Shown: positions 26,795 through 35,322 of the stretch, in pieces
Layout of the letters: every line of letters starts with the position of its first letter
Numbering within the stretch: position 1 is the stretch's first letter
Assembly (NCBI GenBank): GCA_910586505.1
Contig: CAJUGV010000003.1
Coordinates: 1 to 64,000, forward strand
Direction of reading: 5' to 3'
From: an uncultured Paraprevotella sp.
GTDB lineage: Bacteria; Bacteroidota; Bacteroidia; Bacteroidales; Bacteroidaceae
DNA length: 64,000 nt
Notes under the pieces: generated by a model
What the model was told of the DNA's origin: nothing
Databases searched by the model: none
The model's input: the letters and a program-made list of their open reading frames with translations, nothing else
Program-made: the position numbers and the translations under genes

Positions 26795-28837
26795 CTATAT
26801 ATTAAGTATCAGTGTCATTTTCCACGAACGCCCCGGCATCGGATAAAGCCGCACGACATCATATTGTTCGTTTGTCAGATTGAGCACGTCGGCACGCAGC
26901 GTAAGTCCTATCCCGTCCCATCCGAATTCCCTCCATGCGGCAATACCCAGCTCGTGATGAGCATCCAGTCGCGTGATGTCCATATTTTCGTTGGTCGAAT
27001 AGCGCCTGGACATTCCCGTGCCGTGTATACTGACATTCATCCAGGGAGTGAGCAGGGCCAGCGAACCGCCACCCGAATGACGCGGTGTGTAGGCAATCTG
27101 GTCCTTATAGTATTTTTCGGACGGCGAAGTCACGTTCACAGCATACTGGTATGTATAGTTTGCCGTCAGCTCCGTCCGCAGCCAACCGGACGGTTGCAGC
27201 GACAGGCTTACCCCTGCATCGGTTCCCATAATATCCACCTTACCCACATTCACCATGTTCCAGAAGAACATGTTCATAGGCATCGCCACGATTTTGTCTC
27301 TCACCTTATTGTAATAGATATCCGTCCGCACCTCCACACGAGGCCGCATTCTTCCTTCCCGAACGCCCGTCACCGTAGCCCCCACATTCAACTGCCGGGC
27401 CTTCTCCGGCCGCAGATTCCTGTTACCCATCCAGGTGTAATAATTATCCGTAAATGTGGGCATGCGGAATATATCCTTATAAGAGGCACGCAACGAAAAC
27501 CGTCCATGTACGGGATGCCAGGCAAACGCAAGTGAAGGCGACAGCCTACGTGCATCGCTTGCTCCATGCCCCTCTTCCGCTCCATGTTTGTAGATGGCTG
27601 CCAGCAATGTGGCCGTGGTCGTAAACACATCGGTTCCCAGTTTGACGGCAATACTTTCCAACATGGTATGACGCCAGGGACGCCTCACGTCTATGGCATT
27701 ACTGCTCAACATCGTATAGGCATAATCGGACGAAAAGGAAACACTTAGGATAGACATCGGAACATAAAGAACCGAAGCCGAAGCATAATGCTCCTGCTGC
27801 CGGTATACATTCCGCTTCACATGACCGGGATATTGCAATCCCCTGTCGCGATAATGCGTCTCGGCATAGTTCCCCTTGGCATGGGCCTGAAACGAAAGGC
27901 CGCCGGACAAGGCCGTCCGGAAATGAATCTGCCCGAAAGCATTGCGAAAATGCTGGCTCTCGTTGTTTTCCGGATTATAATAAACCACCGGTCCGGGCAA
28001 ATCCTTCCGGTTGTCGTAAAAATAAGCCTTTCCCTGAAAACGGGTGGCCGAAGCCGGACGATAATAGACATTCAGTTCCGCCATGCCGCTCTCCACGGCA
28101 TTGTTGGTCCGCTTTTCCGTGGTCACAAGAGAATGGTTCGTCAGTGTAAAAGGATAACGGTTGTCGGCACGCATGTAATCGGCTTGCAGACGCATGCTCC
28201 ATGACGTACCCAGACGCTGCTCCAGTTTCAGCCGCGGATTCACGTATCCGAACGAACCGGAAGAGAGACGCATTTCCGTATGATTTCCTTTTTCCCGGAA
28301 AAAAGGCGCCTCCGAACCAAGATACAAAGTGGCAGCAGATGCCAGGTTTCGGGCCGGCACAAAGATATCGGCGTTGTCGCCCACCACCAGCGTCAGGCGG
28401 TCTACCTGCTCCAGCGAGAAACGGCTCAGATCTATCTGACCGCTTTCGCAGTCCGTCACCGCCATACCGTCATATACCACGGCCGTATGCGTAGCCCCCA
28501 TGGAACGCACGGAAAGGGTTTTCATCCCCCCGGCACCTCCATAATCACGCACGGTAGTGCCCGACATGCGCCTCAGCGCATCGGCCAGATCGGTAATGCC
28601 TTGTTTCTCCACATCCTCTTTTATAAGCGTCTGTGAAGCTACCGTACGGTTATTCCATTTCAAGCGGTCGGCCTGCACTTCCACCGTGTGCATCTGTTTT
28701 CCATTCAGATGCAAGGAATCCGCCCCCTCCTCCTGCGCACAGACAGGAAAGGACATGCACGCCGCATACAGGCATATCTTGGCCCGCACCGTCGCGCCCG
28801 GCTTTACGCTGAAACAAGCCCACGACATTCTTTTCAT
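26795..28837 (-). CDS. btuB: TonB-dependent cobalamin receptor (BtuB-like)
   Basis: The 680-residue product has a signal peptide ending near VCAQ. The plug domain (about residues 50-165) shows DLADALRRMSGTTVRDYGG and VVYDGMAVTDCESGQIDLS. The rest is a 22-strand barrel ending with hydrophobic LILNI. Length is that of BtuB or other small TonB receptors, not of SusC (about 1000), and it lacks the CarboxypepD-like N-terminal extension. It is first in the operon after a cobalamin riboswitch, which fixes the substrate. The start may be M1 or M4. Confidence 0.92.
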   Translation of the reverse strand: MKRMSWACFSVKPGATVRAKICLYAACMSFPVCAQEEGADSLHLNGKQMHTVEVQADRLKWNNRTVASQTLIKEDVEKQGITDLADALRRMSGTTVRDYGGAGGMKTLSVRSMGATHTAVVYDGMAVTDCESGQIDLSRFSLEQVDRLTLVVGDNADIFVPARNLASAATLYLGSEAPFFREKGNHTEMRLSSGSFGYVNPRLKLEQRLGTSWSMRLQADYMRADNRYPFTLTNHSLVTTEKRTNNAVESGMAELNVYYRPASATRFQGKAYFYDNRKDLPGPVVYYNPENNESQHFRNAFGQIHFRTALSGGLSFQAHAKGNYAETHYRDRGLQYPGHVKRNVYRQQEHYASASVLYVPMSILSVSFSSDYAYTMLSSNAIDVRRPWRHTMLESIAVKLGTDVFTTTATLLAAIYKHGAEEGHGASDARRLSPSLAFAWHPVHGRFSLRASYKDIFRMPTFTDNYYTWMGNRNLRPEKARQLNVGATVTGVREGRMRPRVEVRTDIYYNKVRDKIVAMPMNMFFWNMVNVGKVDIMGTDAGVSLSLQPSGWLRTELTANYTYQYAVNVTSPSEKYYKDQIAYTPRHSGGGSLALLTPWMNVSIHGTGMSRRYSTNENMDITRLDAHHELGIAAWREFGWDGIGLTLRADVLNLTNEQYDVVRLYPMPGRSWKMTLILNI

Positions 28838-28913
28838 TACTCAAGCTTTCACTTCGTAAACACAAAGTATTTAATCCTTCATCCCATCCCACGGAGAATC
28901 CGGCATGATTACG

Positions 28914-29092
28914 TTTTGCAGGTCTTCTGACTTACTCCGGCTTGTCGGCCTTCCCTCCTTATATAATATAAAGAAGTGGCATGAGGTTATAGACAAGCCG
29001 CACAATGAGCTTACAGCAGCGGGACTGTCCGGGACTTTCACCCGATTCCCTTTTCATCCGCCGGCCCGAATGGCATCCCAATAGTCCGGTCG
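28914..29092 (-). promoter_or_regulatory. Cobalamin riboswitch controlling the btu operon
   Basis: On the minus strand the leader shows the class-I cobalamin aptamer in order: AGGGAATCGGGTGAAAGTCCCGG, then GGACAGTCCCGCTGCTGTAAG, the B12 box around ATGCCACTTC (plus 28973-28982), GGAGGGAAGGCCG, and AAGCCGGAGTAAGTCAGAAG-ACC at the 3' end. It ends about 75 bases before the btuB start, leaving room for an expression platform. Bound B12 should reduce btu expression. Ends are approximate. Confidence 0.95.
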
Positions 29093-29106
29093 GAACAAAA
29101 CTGTCG

Positions 29107-29114
29107 CAAAGATA
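29107..29114 (-). promoter_or_regulatory. -7 box of the btu operon
   Basis: TATCTTTG on the minus strand matches TAnnTTTG just upstream of the riboswitch. TTTG at 29137-29140 (spacing 22) or 29131-29134 (spacing 16) could be the -33 element. Confidence 0.7.
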
Positions 29115-29195
29115 ACTAAAAAAACGACATCAAAAGCAAATTTCGTTGACTTATATCAAGAAAAAGACACAAAAAACATAACAATTGTCTTTTTG

Positions 29196-29227
29196 TTTGT
29201 TCAGGGAGAACAATCACCGTACCTTTG
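29196..29227 (+). promoter_or_regulatory. Consensus promoter of the 38-residue small protein
   Basis: -33 TTTG (29196-29199) and -7 TACCTTTG (29220-29227) are 20 bases apart, a full match to the Bacteroides promoter consensus. Transcription would start near 29234 and give a leader of about 100 bases. Confidence 0.8.
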
Positions 29228-29332
29228 TCATGTCATAAGAATTAAGAAATAGTTAGTTTTTAGGTATGGGGCCTCAGGAGAAGGCTTTGTTTAGGTAAAA
29301 GATTGTTATTAAAAAAAGAAAGGAAAAAGATT

Positions 29333-29449
29333 ATGACAGGATTAACTATTGTATCAGTTGTCATGGTAATTATGGCTGCTGTAATGAGTTCAAAGAACAA
29401 CAACGGAACATCTTTCGGTTCGAAAACTTCCGGATTGTTCGGGAACTAA
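29333..29449 (+). CDS. Small hydrophobic protein of 38 residues
   Basis: The frame starts with ATG at 29333 after an A/G-rich leader (AGGAAAAAGA) and ends with TAA at 29449. Residues 1-20 form one membrane-length hydrophobic stretch (MTGLTIVSVVMVIMAAVMSS). The rest is a polar Asn/Ser/Gly tail, KNNNGTSFGSKTSGLFGN. A consensus promoter precedes it and a terminator follows, so it looks like a single-gene unit. I do not recognise a family. It could be a membrane microprotein or toxin-like peptide; alternatively the transcript is a structured RNA with an incidental frame. Confidence 0.6.
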   Translation: MTGLTIVSVVMVIMAAVMSSKNNNGTSFGSKTSGLFGN

Positions 29450-29518
29450 AAGAAAAAACGGTGCGGATCGCCCGAAAAGCCCTGCACCACAGTTTGAAAT
29501 CAATTTAAAACGAATAAG

Positions 29519-29560
29519 ATGGGGATGCCTCGCAAGAGACATCCCCATTTCCTTTATTTT
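29519..29560 (+). terminator. Intrinsic terminator after the small protein gene
   Basis: ATGGGGATG (29519-29527) pairs with CATCCCCAT (29540-29548) and is followed by TTCCTTTATTTT. A second, weaker hairpin (GGTGC...GCACC, about 29460-29488) lies between the stop codon and this stem. Confidence 0.85.
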
Positions 29561-29575
29561 ACGGAATGTATTGCG

Positions 29576-29583
29576 TAACTTTG
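29576..29583 (+). promoter_or_regulatory. -7 box of the LuxR-type regulator gene
   Basis: TAACTTTG matches TAnnTTTG. Transcription would begin near 29590, which rules out the longer in-frame start at 29571 and supports the ATG at 29607. Confidence 0.65.
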
Positions 29584-29606
29584 CACCTGTAAACAAAAAA
29601 AGCTGC

Positions 29607-30224
29607 ATGAAACAGCCGCCCGAGATAGCGATCATAGATGCCAACACCCTGTCCTGCATAGGACTTCGCGAACTGATAGAACGCATGATGCCTTTTGCCG
29701 TCGTGCGCACGTTCAATTCTTTCGAACAACTTATCCGCGACACACCGGATATGTATTTCCATTATTTCATCTCCGCGCAGACGCTCATCGAACACAGTTC
29801 TTTTTTCGTGGAACGCAAGGAAAAGACCATCGTACTGACCAACGGAACCGCCGGTATGCCCCAATCGTCCCATTTCCACACTCTGAACATCTACCAGAAT
29901 GAAGAAGCCATGATACGTGCCCTGCTACAGTTGCAACAGAGAGCGCATGCCCACGGGCGACATCTTCCGCATCCCACGGCAGAAACAGACCGGCCGGCGG
30001 AACAGACCGGCGACCCCAACGGACTTTCTACACGCGAAATCGAAGTGCTGACCCTCATCGTAAAGGGTATGACGAACAAAGAAATCGCCGATCGCCTGTG
30101 TATCGGCACCACTACGGTCATATCCCATCGCAAGAACATTACCGAGAAACTGCACATCCGTTCCGTTTCCGGACTCACCATCTATGCCGTGATGAACGGT
30201 TACATCGAAGCCGACCGCATCTGA
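29607..30224 (+). CDS. LuxR-type regulator with a degenerate receiver-like domain
   Basis: The 205-residue product has an N-terminal part that starts like a receiver (IAIIDANTLSCIGLRELIE, with an Asp near residue 9). At the end of the third strand, where the phosphoacceptor Asp should be, it reads YFHYFISAQTL, so the key residue seems lost. The C-terminal GerE/LuxR helix-turn-helix is clear: LSTREIEVLTLIVKGMTNKEIADRLCIGTTTVISHRKNI. No partner kinase adjoins it. It is probably a phosphorylation-independent regulator; its target is unknown. It converges with the polyferredoxin gene across a shared terminator. Confidence 0.85.
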   Translation: MKQPPEIAIIDANTLSCIGLRELIERMMPFAVVRTFNSFEQLIRDTPDMYFHYFISAQTLIEHSSFFVERKEKTIVLTNGTAGMPQSSHFHTLNIYQNEEAMIRALLQLQQRAHAHGRHLPHPTAETDRPAEQTGDPNGLSTREIEVLTLIVKGMTNKEIADRLCIGTTTVISHRKNITEKLHIRSVSGLTIYAVMNGYIEADRI

Positions 30225-30339
30225 CCGGCTTCTTCTTTCCGCATACGGACGGGACTGACATCGTTTATCCCCGTATTTCCTGTATTCCGTGTCCTGTACA
30301 ACAGACGCGGACCGGGTGTGCGGAACCGTCCGGACGCAT

Positions 30340-30373
30340 AAAAAAAAGACAACTTCCTTCAGTTGTCTTTTTT
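30340..30373. terminator. Bidirectional terminator between the LuxR-type and polyferredoxin genes
   Basis: A 13-14-base stem (AAAAAAGACAACT and AGTTGTCTTTTTT) around TTCCTTC has A and T runs on its two sides, so it works in both directions. The right arm covers the last codons and stop of the minus-strand gene. Confidence 0.9.
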
Positions 30374-31045
30374 CAGTTTCATTATCTTGATGGGGCAAGC
30401 CGCCACGCATTTGCCGCATTTGATGCAGTCGGCATGCAAATATCCGGCCTCGTTCCCCCGGCTAACGTAAGGCTCAAGCTGCATCGGACATACGCGGGCA
30501 CAGCTTTTACACTTCATCTGGCAGGTATCGGCCACCCGGATATTCATGAATCCTTTAGGTAAAGGTGCGTGCCTGGGCGACACCCATGCCGAAAGTGTAC
30601 CCATCGGACAGAAGGAACACCAGGTTCTCGGCGCATAGACAAAGGACAGAACCACACCCACCACGGTGGTCACCAATATGATAGTCCAGAATACACGCCC
30701 CATTGCATCCGGGTCGCCCCAGGCAAAAAACATCTGCACACCGAACATCGCGAAGATGAATATCACCATAAAAAGACGGAAACCGAACGTACGGACAAAC
30801 TTCGGAATCGGACGGTGCGGCGAGTATTTGGCCAATACACGGTCATAAAGGCTGCCTCGCGGACACGCATGCCCGCACCACCATCTTCCGCGTTTCACCG
30901 CAAAAGCAACAGGAGCTATCATACAGATGAGCGCCAACAACCCGACAACGGGATAAAAGAATCCTACCACAAGATAAGCCAACAGTATCCAGTAGAGCGG
31001 ATAGCCCTTAACGGGAAGATACCTGTGAAATTTTTGAGTCGCCAT
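30359..31045 (-). CDS. NapH/YccM-type 4Fe-4S membrane polyferredoxin
   Basis: The 228-residue product has four to five hydrophobic helices. Two CxxxCP motifs of the NapH/CcoG type (CGHACPRGS, CSFCPMGT) flank membrane segments. At the C-terminus are two classical 4Fe-4S clusters: CQMKCKSCARVCPM and CIKCGKCVAACPI. It probably passes electrons across or at the inner membrane. It is divergent from the OxyR-like regulator with about 100 bases between the start codons, which suggests, but does not prove, redox control. Partner proteins are not visible nearby. Confidence 0.88.
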   Translation of the reverse strand: MATQKFHRYLPVKGYPLYWILLAYLVVGFFYPVVGLLALICMIAPVAFAVKRGRWWCGHACPRGSLYDRVLAKYSPHRPIPKFVRTFGFRLFMVIFIFAMFGVQMFFAWGDPDAMGRVFWTIILVTTVVGVVLSFVYAPRTWCSFCPMGTLSAWVSPRHAPLPKGFMNIRVADTCQMKCKSCARVCPMQLEPYVSRGNEAGYLHADCIKCGKCVAACPIKIMKLKKDN

Positions 31046-31087
31046 ATCATTATCTTTTTTTCCGATGCAAAATTATAAACGGAAGGA

Positions 31088-31117
31088 TTGACCTGCAAGT
31101 GATTTTCCTTATCTTTG
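31088..31117 (+). promoter_or_regulatory. Promoter of the OxyR-like gene
   Basis: -33 TTG (31088-31090) and -7 TATCTTTG (31110-31117) are 19 bases apart. Transcription would start near 31124, 20 bases before the ATG at 31144. Confidence 0.75.
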
Positions 31118-31143
31118 TATTGATTTTATCTATTATAAATACC

Positions 31144-32070
31144 ATGACACTACAGCAACTCAAATATATCATAGCTATAGACCGCTACCGGAACTTTGCA
31201 CGCGCAGCCGCCGAACTGGGCATTACCCAACCCACACTAAGCTCTCTGCTGCAAAAACTTGAGGCAGAACTCGACGTGCGCATATTCGACAGGTCCAACA
31301 AGAGCGTCTTTCCCACCTCCGTCGGACAGAAAATACTGCGCCAGGCAGAGAAAACAGTAAATGAGGCCGAACGGATACCGGAACTGGTTGCCGAAGACAA
31401 AGGAATGGTGACAGGGAATTTTAACCTCTCGGTAGGCCCGACCATCGCTCCGTATATTCTTCCTATGTTCATCAAGACATACACCGGAATGTTCCCGCAA
31501 GTCAGGTTGTCCATTGTGGAGATGAAGGCGGAAACAATGCTGGAAGCACTGAGAACGGGAACGCTCGACACCGGCATTGCCATAAGCGGGCATGCACGCG
31601 ACGGAATATTGGAGATTCCCTTATACACGGAACCGTTCTGGGTCTATATCGCCGAAAAGTGCTGGCGTAAGCTGCCGGTATTCAAACCGGAAAATCTGGA
31701 GCACGAGCAGATGTGGATTATGAAGGAGTCGCAATGCCTGCGCGACAGTGCTTTCAGCTTTTGCAAAGCCCGCCACATCGGCAAACGAATATACGAAGCC
31801 GGAAGCATTGAGACACTCATCCGGATTGTCGACGAAAACGGAGGCTTCACCATCATTCCGGAAATGCACCTGCCCCTGCTTACCCCCAGACAGCGCGGCA
31901 ATATCCGGCGCATCGAAGGAGATTATCTGTCACAACGCCGCGTATCGATGTATATCAGGGAAGACTTTATCCGGGAACGGATGCTCAACAGTGTGGTGCA
32001 GGCTTTAGCGGTTTTCGTTTCTAAAAGCATGATGGAAGAAAGGATTGTGAACTACGGGATCAGGCTGTGA
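31144..32070 (+). CDS. oxyR: OxyR-like LysR-family regulator
   Basis: The 308-residue product starts MTLQQLKYIIAIDRYRNFAR, a LysR winged helix with AAAELGITQPTLSSLLQKLE. The substrate domain contains two Cys residues near 197 and 206-210 (ESQCLRDSAFSFC), the spacing and sequence context of the redox Cys pair of OxyR. That makes peroxide sensing likely. An in-frame upstream start at 31099 precedes the transcription start and is rejected. No katA, ahpC or dps gene lies beside it, so any regulon would be in trans or include the divergent polyferredoxin. Confidence 0.85.
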   Translation: MTLQQLKYIIAIDRYRNFARAAAELGITQPTLSSLLQKLEAELDVRIFDRSNKSVFPTSVGQKILRQAEKTVNEAERIPELVAEDKGMVTGNFNLSVGPTIAPYILPMFIKTYTGMFPQVRLSIVEMKAETMLEALRTGTLDTGIAISGHARDGILEIPLYTEPFWVYIAEKCWRKLPVFKPENLEHEQMWIMKESQCLRDSAFSFCKARHIGKRIYEAGSIETLIRIVDENGGFTIIPEMHLPLLTPRQRGNIRRIEGDYLSQRRVSMYIREDFIRERMLNSVVQALAVFVSKSMMEERIVNYGIRL

Positions 32071-32077
32071 GACGGAG

Positions 32078-32113
32078 CAAGACGCAACGCGCTCTTGTCT
32101 TTCTTTCTTTTTA
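32078..32113 (+). terminator. Probable terminator of the OxyR-like gene
   Basis: CAAGACGC and GCG-C-TCTTG form a short stem with one bulge and a 3-base loop, followed by TCTTTCTTTCTTTTT. Confidence 0.6.
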
Positions 32114-32525
32114 ATCTTATGACAATGTAAATCTCCGGAAAGGAAAAACATATACAAACATCCGAATGGTCTCCCTCCCGAAAACGCCACCAAGGTTATT
32201 TCCCACCCTTTTATACAGGAAATAACCGGCCGAGATTCGCTTCGTTCTCCTCTCCGATAGCACAGATGCCGCGGATTCCATTCCTGCGAATCGGCGGCAT
32301 GACATTTTGCCACAACTTCGGTTCTCCCACAGCCCTAATGACAAGATAAACCGCATTCCACGCGCACGCCCCGCCTGCAACAGTAAGCAAAACCGAAGGT
32401 TTGCTTACAAACGGCTTTCTACTTTTTGTATGCCTACGATATCCATCCGGCAGCAAACGGAGCCCGCCCGGTTCGGAAAACGGCATCCTTGGGGAGGGCA
32501 GTCCGCACTATTGCGTCCCACGCTC

Positions 32526-32571
32526 CGGTTTCATGCGGACAAAAATCTTTTTTACTCCGCAGCATAAAATA
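32526..32571 (-). repeat. Dispersed intergenic repeat, inverted degenerate copy
   Basis: On the minus strand the sequence contains TGCGGAGTAAAAAAGA followed by GTCCGCATGAAAC. The copy at 48.77 kb reads TGCGGAGTAAAAAGA followed by GGTCCGCACAAAAC. The left half with TGCGCTTCATTTT is not preserved here. Confidence 0.5.
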
Positions 32572-32813
32572 TTTTCGACCGCTCGGAATTGTGCATATAT
32601 GCAGTATGCAAGGGCTATTTATACGTCTGCATTGAATATTTATGCAAACATTTGCTCCCCAATCGCCCAGAATAAATATTTTTCACGTGCGAAAAACAGC
32701 GGAAGATAATGGTATCCGGAATCATCCCGATACAGAAAAATTTTTATAAAAACACACTGTATCAAAAGGTGCAGACAGCCTATCAGTCATGGCAAAATCC
32801 TAATAAATAAGGA

Positions 32814-32844
32814 TTGATTCCTACCACGAATCCTCCTAACTTTG
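32814..32844 (+). promoter_or_regulatory. Promoter of the TonB-dependent receptor gene
   Basis: -33 TTG (32814-32816) and -7 TAACTTTG (32837-32844) are 20 bases apart. Transcription would start near 32851, so the ATG at 32868 is the start codon. Confidence 0.8.
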
Positions 32845-32867
32845 CACCCCGAAATAAAGATTTACGG

Positions 32868-35297
32868 ATGAACAGACTTTTTTTACCGACAGCCCTGCTT
32901 CTTGCCGCCATGCACCTGCATGCGCTTCCCGTCGAAGAAGCGGCGGAAGACAGCACCAAAGTGAACGACATAGAGGAAATCGTGATCATATCCTCTCCCA
33001 AAGAAACAGGTAAACTGCGCCGCATGCCGATAGCCGTCTCTCTTTTCGACCGTGCGGCATTGGACAACCGACACGCCGGCTCACTCAAGGACTTGTCGGA
33101 ATCCGTACCCAATTTCCATATGCCCGACTACGGCAGTTGTCTCACCTCGGCGGCCTATATACGCGGTGTGGGTTCGCGCATCAATTCCCCGGCCGTAGGC
33201 CTGTATGTGGACCACGTGGGGTATGCCGACAAAAGTGCATACGATATCGAACTGCTTGATGTGGAACGGGTAGACGTGCTGCGCGGCCCGCAGGCCACGC
33301 TTTACGGACGCAACGCCATGGGAGGCCTGCTGCGTGTGTTCACGCGCAATCCGCTGAACTATCAAGGCACGGATGTGAAACTGGGTACATCGGTAAAAAA
33401 CAAAGGCTATCAGCTTTCCGCCTCACACTACGGCAAGGCTGGTTACCGGACGGCCTATGCCCTGAGCGCATATTACAAACACTCGGACGGATTTTTCAAC
33501 AACGACACCCGCCATGAACAGGTGGGAAGACATGAAACCGGAGGCGGACGCACCCGCCTCATCTACCTGCCGTCGGAAACCTGGAAACTGGATTTCACGG
33601 CCGACTACTCCTACCGTGAAGACCATGGTTACCCTTACCGTTACCTGGGAGTGGCCGAAGGCGAGGAAACCAGACCCGACCGTATAGGACGCATCATCTA
33701 CAACCGGCCGTCGTTCTACCGCCGCAGCTTGCTGAACGCCGCTCTCAACGCACAGCATACCGCCGGACGCTTCATCCTCTCATCCGTCACGGCCTTTCAG
33801 AACCTGAACGACAACATGACGCTCGACCAGGACTTCACCGATGCCGACTTCTTTACCCTGAGTCAGCGGCAGCGCATCAATTCATGGAGCGAGGAACTCA
33901 CCCTCAGAAGCCGCCACAACAGGCACTGGGAGTGGACAAGCGGCATCTATGCCATGTATCAGGCCCTGCGCACGGAGAGTCCGGTAGAACTGACACGCGA
34001 TTTCATGCACACCACCTTCGACAAGGCTAACGAAGCATTGGCCCCGCGCCGCATGTCCATCTCACTGGACATGCCCGCCCCGGCCTTCCTTGCCGACGGG
34101 ACTTTCCACACACCGTCGGCCGATGTGGCGGTATTCCACCAAAGCACGTTCAACAACCTCTTCGGAGCGGAGGGGCTGTCGCTCGTGGCAGGATTGCGGC
34201 TGGAATATGAAAAGATGAAGCTGCGCTACGACTACGGCGGACAAATGGACTACGGCATACGGATGACCTCGCCCATGATGCCGCTCGCACTGAACGGCTT
34301 GTCGGACGAAAGCCGGTTTGACGGCCGTCTGACGCACGACTATCTGCAATGGTTACCCAAAGTGGCCCTGCAATACCACTTCTCGCCGCGCAACAATGTA
34401 TATGTATGCTGGAGCAAAGGCTACCGCAGCGGAGGTTACAACGTACAAATGTTCAGCGACCTGATACAGGGCGACCTGAAAAGCCGCATGATGGGTTCCG
34501 TCAAAAACGCAACCGCGGAAACGCTGGACCGCCCTCCTTACGACCGTATGCCGGAGGCCGTAAAACAGATGATCACGGGAAGTATCCCGCAAGAGAAGTT
34601 TACAGGCACACCGGAACAGACACGTTTTAAACCGGAATACAGCTATAACTACGAAGCCGGCGGACATTTCTCCTTCTTCGACGGACATCTGGAACTGGAT
34701 GCCGCCGTGTTCTTCATGGACATCTACGACCAACAGATCTCCAAATTCGTCGGCAGCGGCCTGGGACGTGCCATGACCAATGCCGGACGAAGCCACAGTT
34801 GCGGCACGGAAATAAGTATGCGGGGAGGAGGATGGGACCAGCGTCTGACCTGGCACGCTTCCTATGGATTCACGCACGCCGCATTCAAGCGTTATGAAAC
34901 ACAGGCCGCCGATGCGGAGACCGAACTCGAGGCCGTAGATTATAGAGGAAACTACGTACCGTTTGTCCCCACTCATACGATGGAAGCAGGGGCCGACTAC
35001 GAACAGCCTCTGAAACACCGCAGCATCAAATCGTTCTTTATCGGAGTGAATATTACGGGAGCCGGAAAAATATACTGGAGCGAAGACAATGCGTTCAGCC
35101 AGCCTTTCTATGCTTTGCTGAACGCTCACGCCGGTTTGGATTTCGGAGCGGTGCGCCTCAATGTCTGGGGCAAGAACCTGACGGCCACAGACTACGACGC
35201 CTTCTTTTTCACATCGGGAGCCACTACACGCAATCTGAAATTCGGCCAGCAGGGCAATCCTTTGCAGTTCGGTGTGGACGTCAGCCTGCACTTCTGA
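32868..35297 (+). CDS. TonB-dependent receptor, siderophore/vitamin-type
   Basis: The 809-residue product has a signal peptide (LLAAMHLHALP) and a plug domain with KDLSESVPNFHMPDYG, AYIRGVGSR and LLDVERVDVLRGPQATLYGRNAMGG near residues 105-155. A beta-barrel follows with SPRNNVYVCWSKGYRSGGYN near 510 and a terminal aromatic FGVDVSLHF. It lacks the CarboxypepD-like extension and size of SusC proteins and no SusD gene follows, so it is likely an importer of a small ligand such as a siderophore. The GRNAMGG/KGYRSGGYN style is common in FecA/FyuA-like receptors. The ligand is unknown. Confidence 0.9.
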   Translation: MNRLFLPTALLLAAMHLHALPVEEAAEDSTKVNDIEEIVIISSPKETGKLRRMPIAVSLFDRAALDNRHAGSLKDLSESVPNFHMPDYGSCLTSAAYIRGVGSRINSPAVGLYVDHVGYADKSAYDIELLDVERVDVLRGPQATLYGRNAMGGLLRVFTRNPLNYQGTDVKLGTSVKNKGYQLSASHYGKAGYRTAYALSAYYKHSDGFFNNDTRHEQVGRHETGGGRTRLIYLPSETWKLDFTADYSYREDHGYPYRYLGVAEGEETRPDRIGRIIYNRPSFYRRSLLNAALNAQHTAGRFILSSVTAFQNLNDNMTLDQDFTDADFFTLSQRQRINSWSEELTLRSRHNRHWEWTSGIYAMYQALRTESPVELTRDFMHTTFDKANEALAPRRMSISLDMPAPAFLADGTFHTPSADVAVFHQSTFNNLFGAEGLSLVAGLRLEYEKMKLRYDYGGQMDYGIRMTSPMMPLALNGLSDESRFDGRLTHDYLQWLPKVALQYHFSPRNNVYVCWSKGYRSGGYNVQMFSDLIQGDLKSRMMGSVKNATAETLDRPPYDRMPEAVKQMITGSIPQEKFTGTPEQTRFKPEYSYNYEAGGHFSFFDGHLELDAAVFFMDIYDQQISKFVGSGLGRAMTNAGRSHSCGTEISMRGGGWDQRLTWHASYGFTHAAFKRYETQAADAETELEAVDYRGNYVPFVPTHTMEAGADYEQPLKHRSIKSFFIGVNITGAGKIYWSEDNAFSQPFYALLNAHAGLDFGAVRLNVWGKNLTATDYDAFFFTSGATTRNLKFGQQGNPLQFGVDVSLHF

Positions 35298-35322
35298 ATG
35301 GCATAGCAGACCAAAGGCCCCC

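Larger units (their letters stand above)
32114..32867. other. Long intergenic region, about 750 bases
   Basis: No credible gene is visible: all frames here are short and low in coding character. It holds an inverted, partly degenerate copy of the dispersed repeat (32526-32571). AT-rich words at 32590-32710 (TATTTATACG, GCGAAAAACAGCGG) resemble those in the gaps at 48.8 and 63.4 kb. The promoter of the TonB receptor gene is at its right end. Confidence 0.6.
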
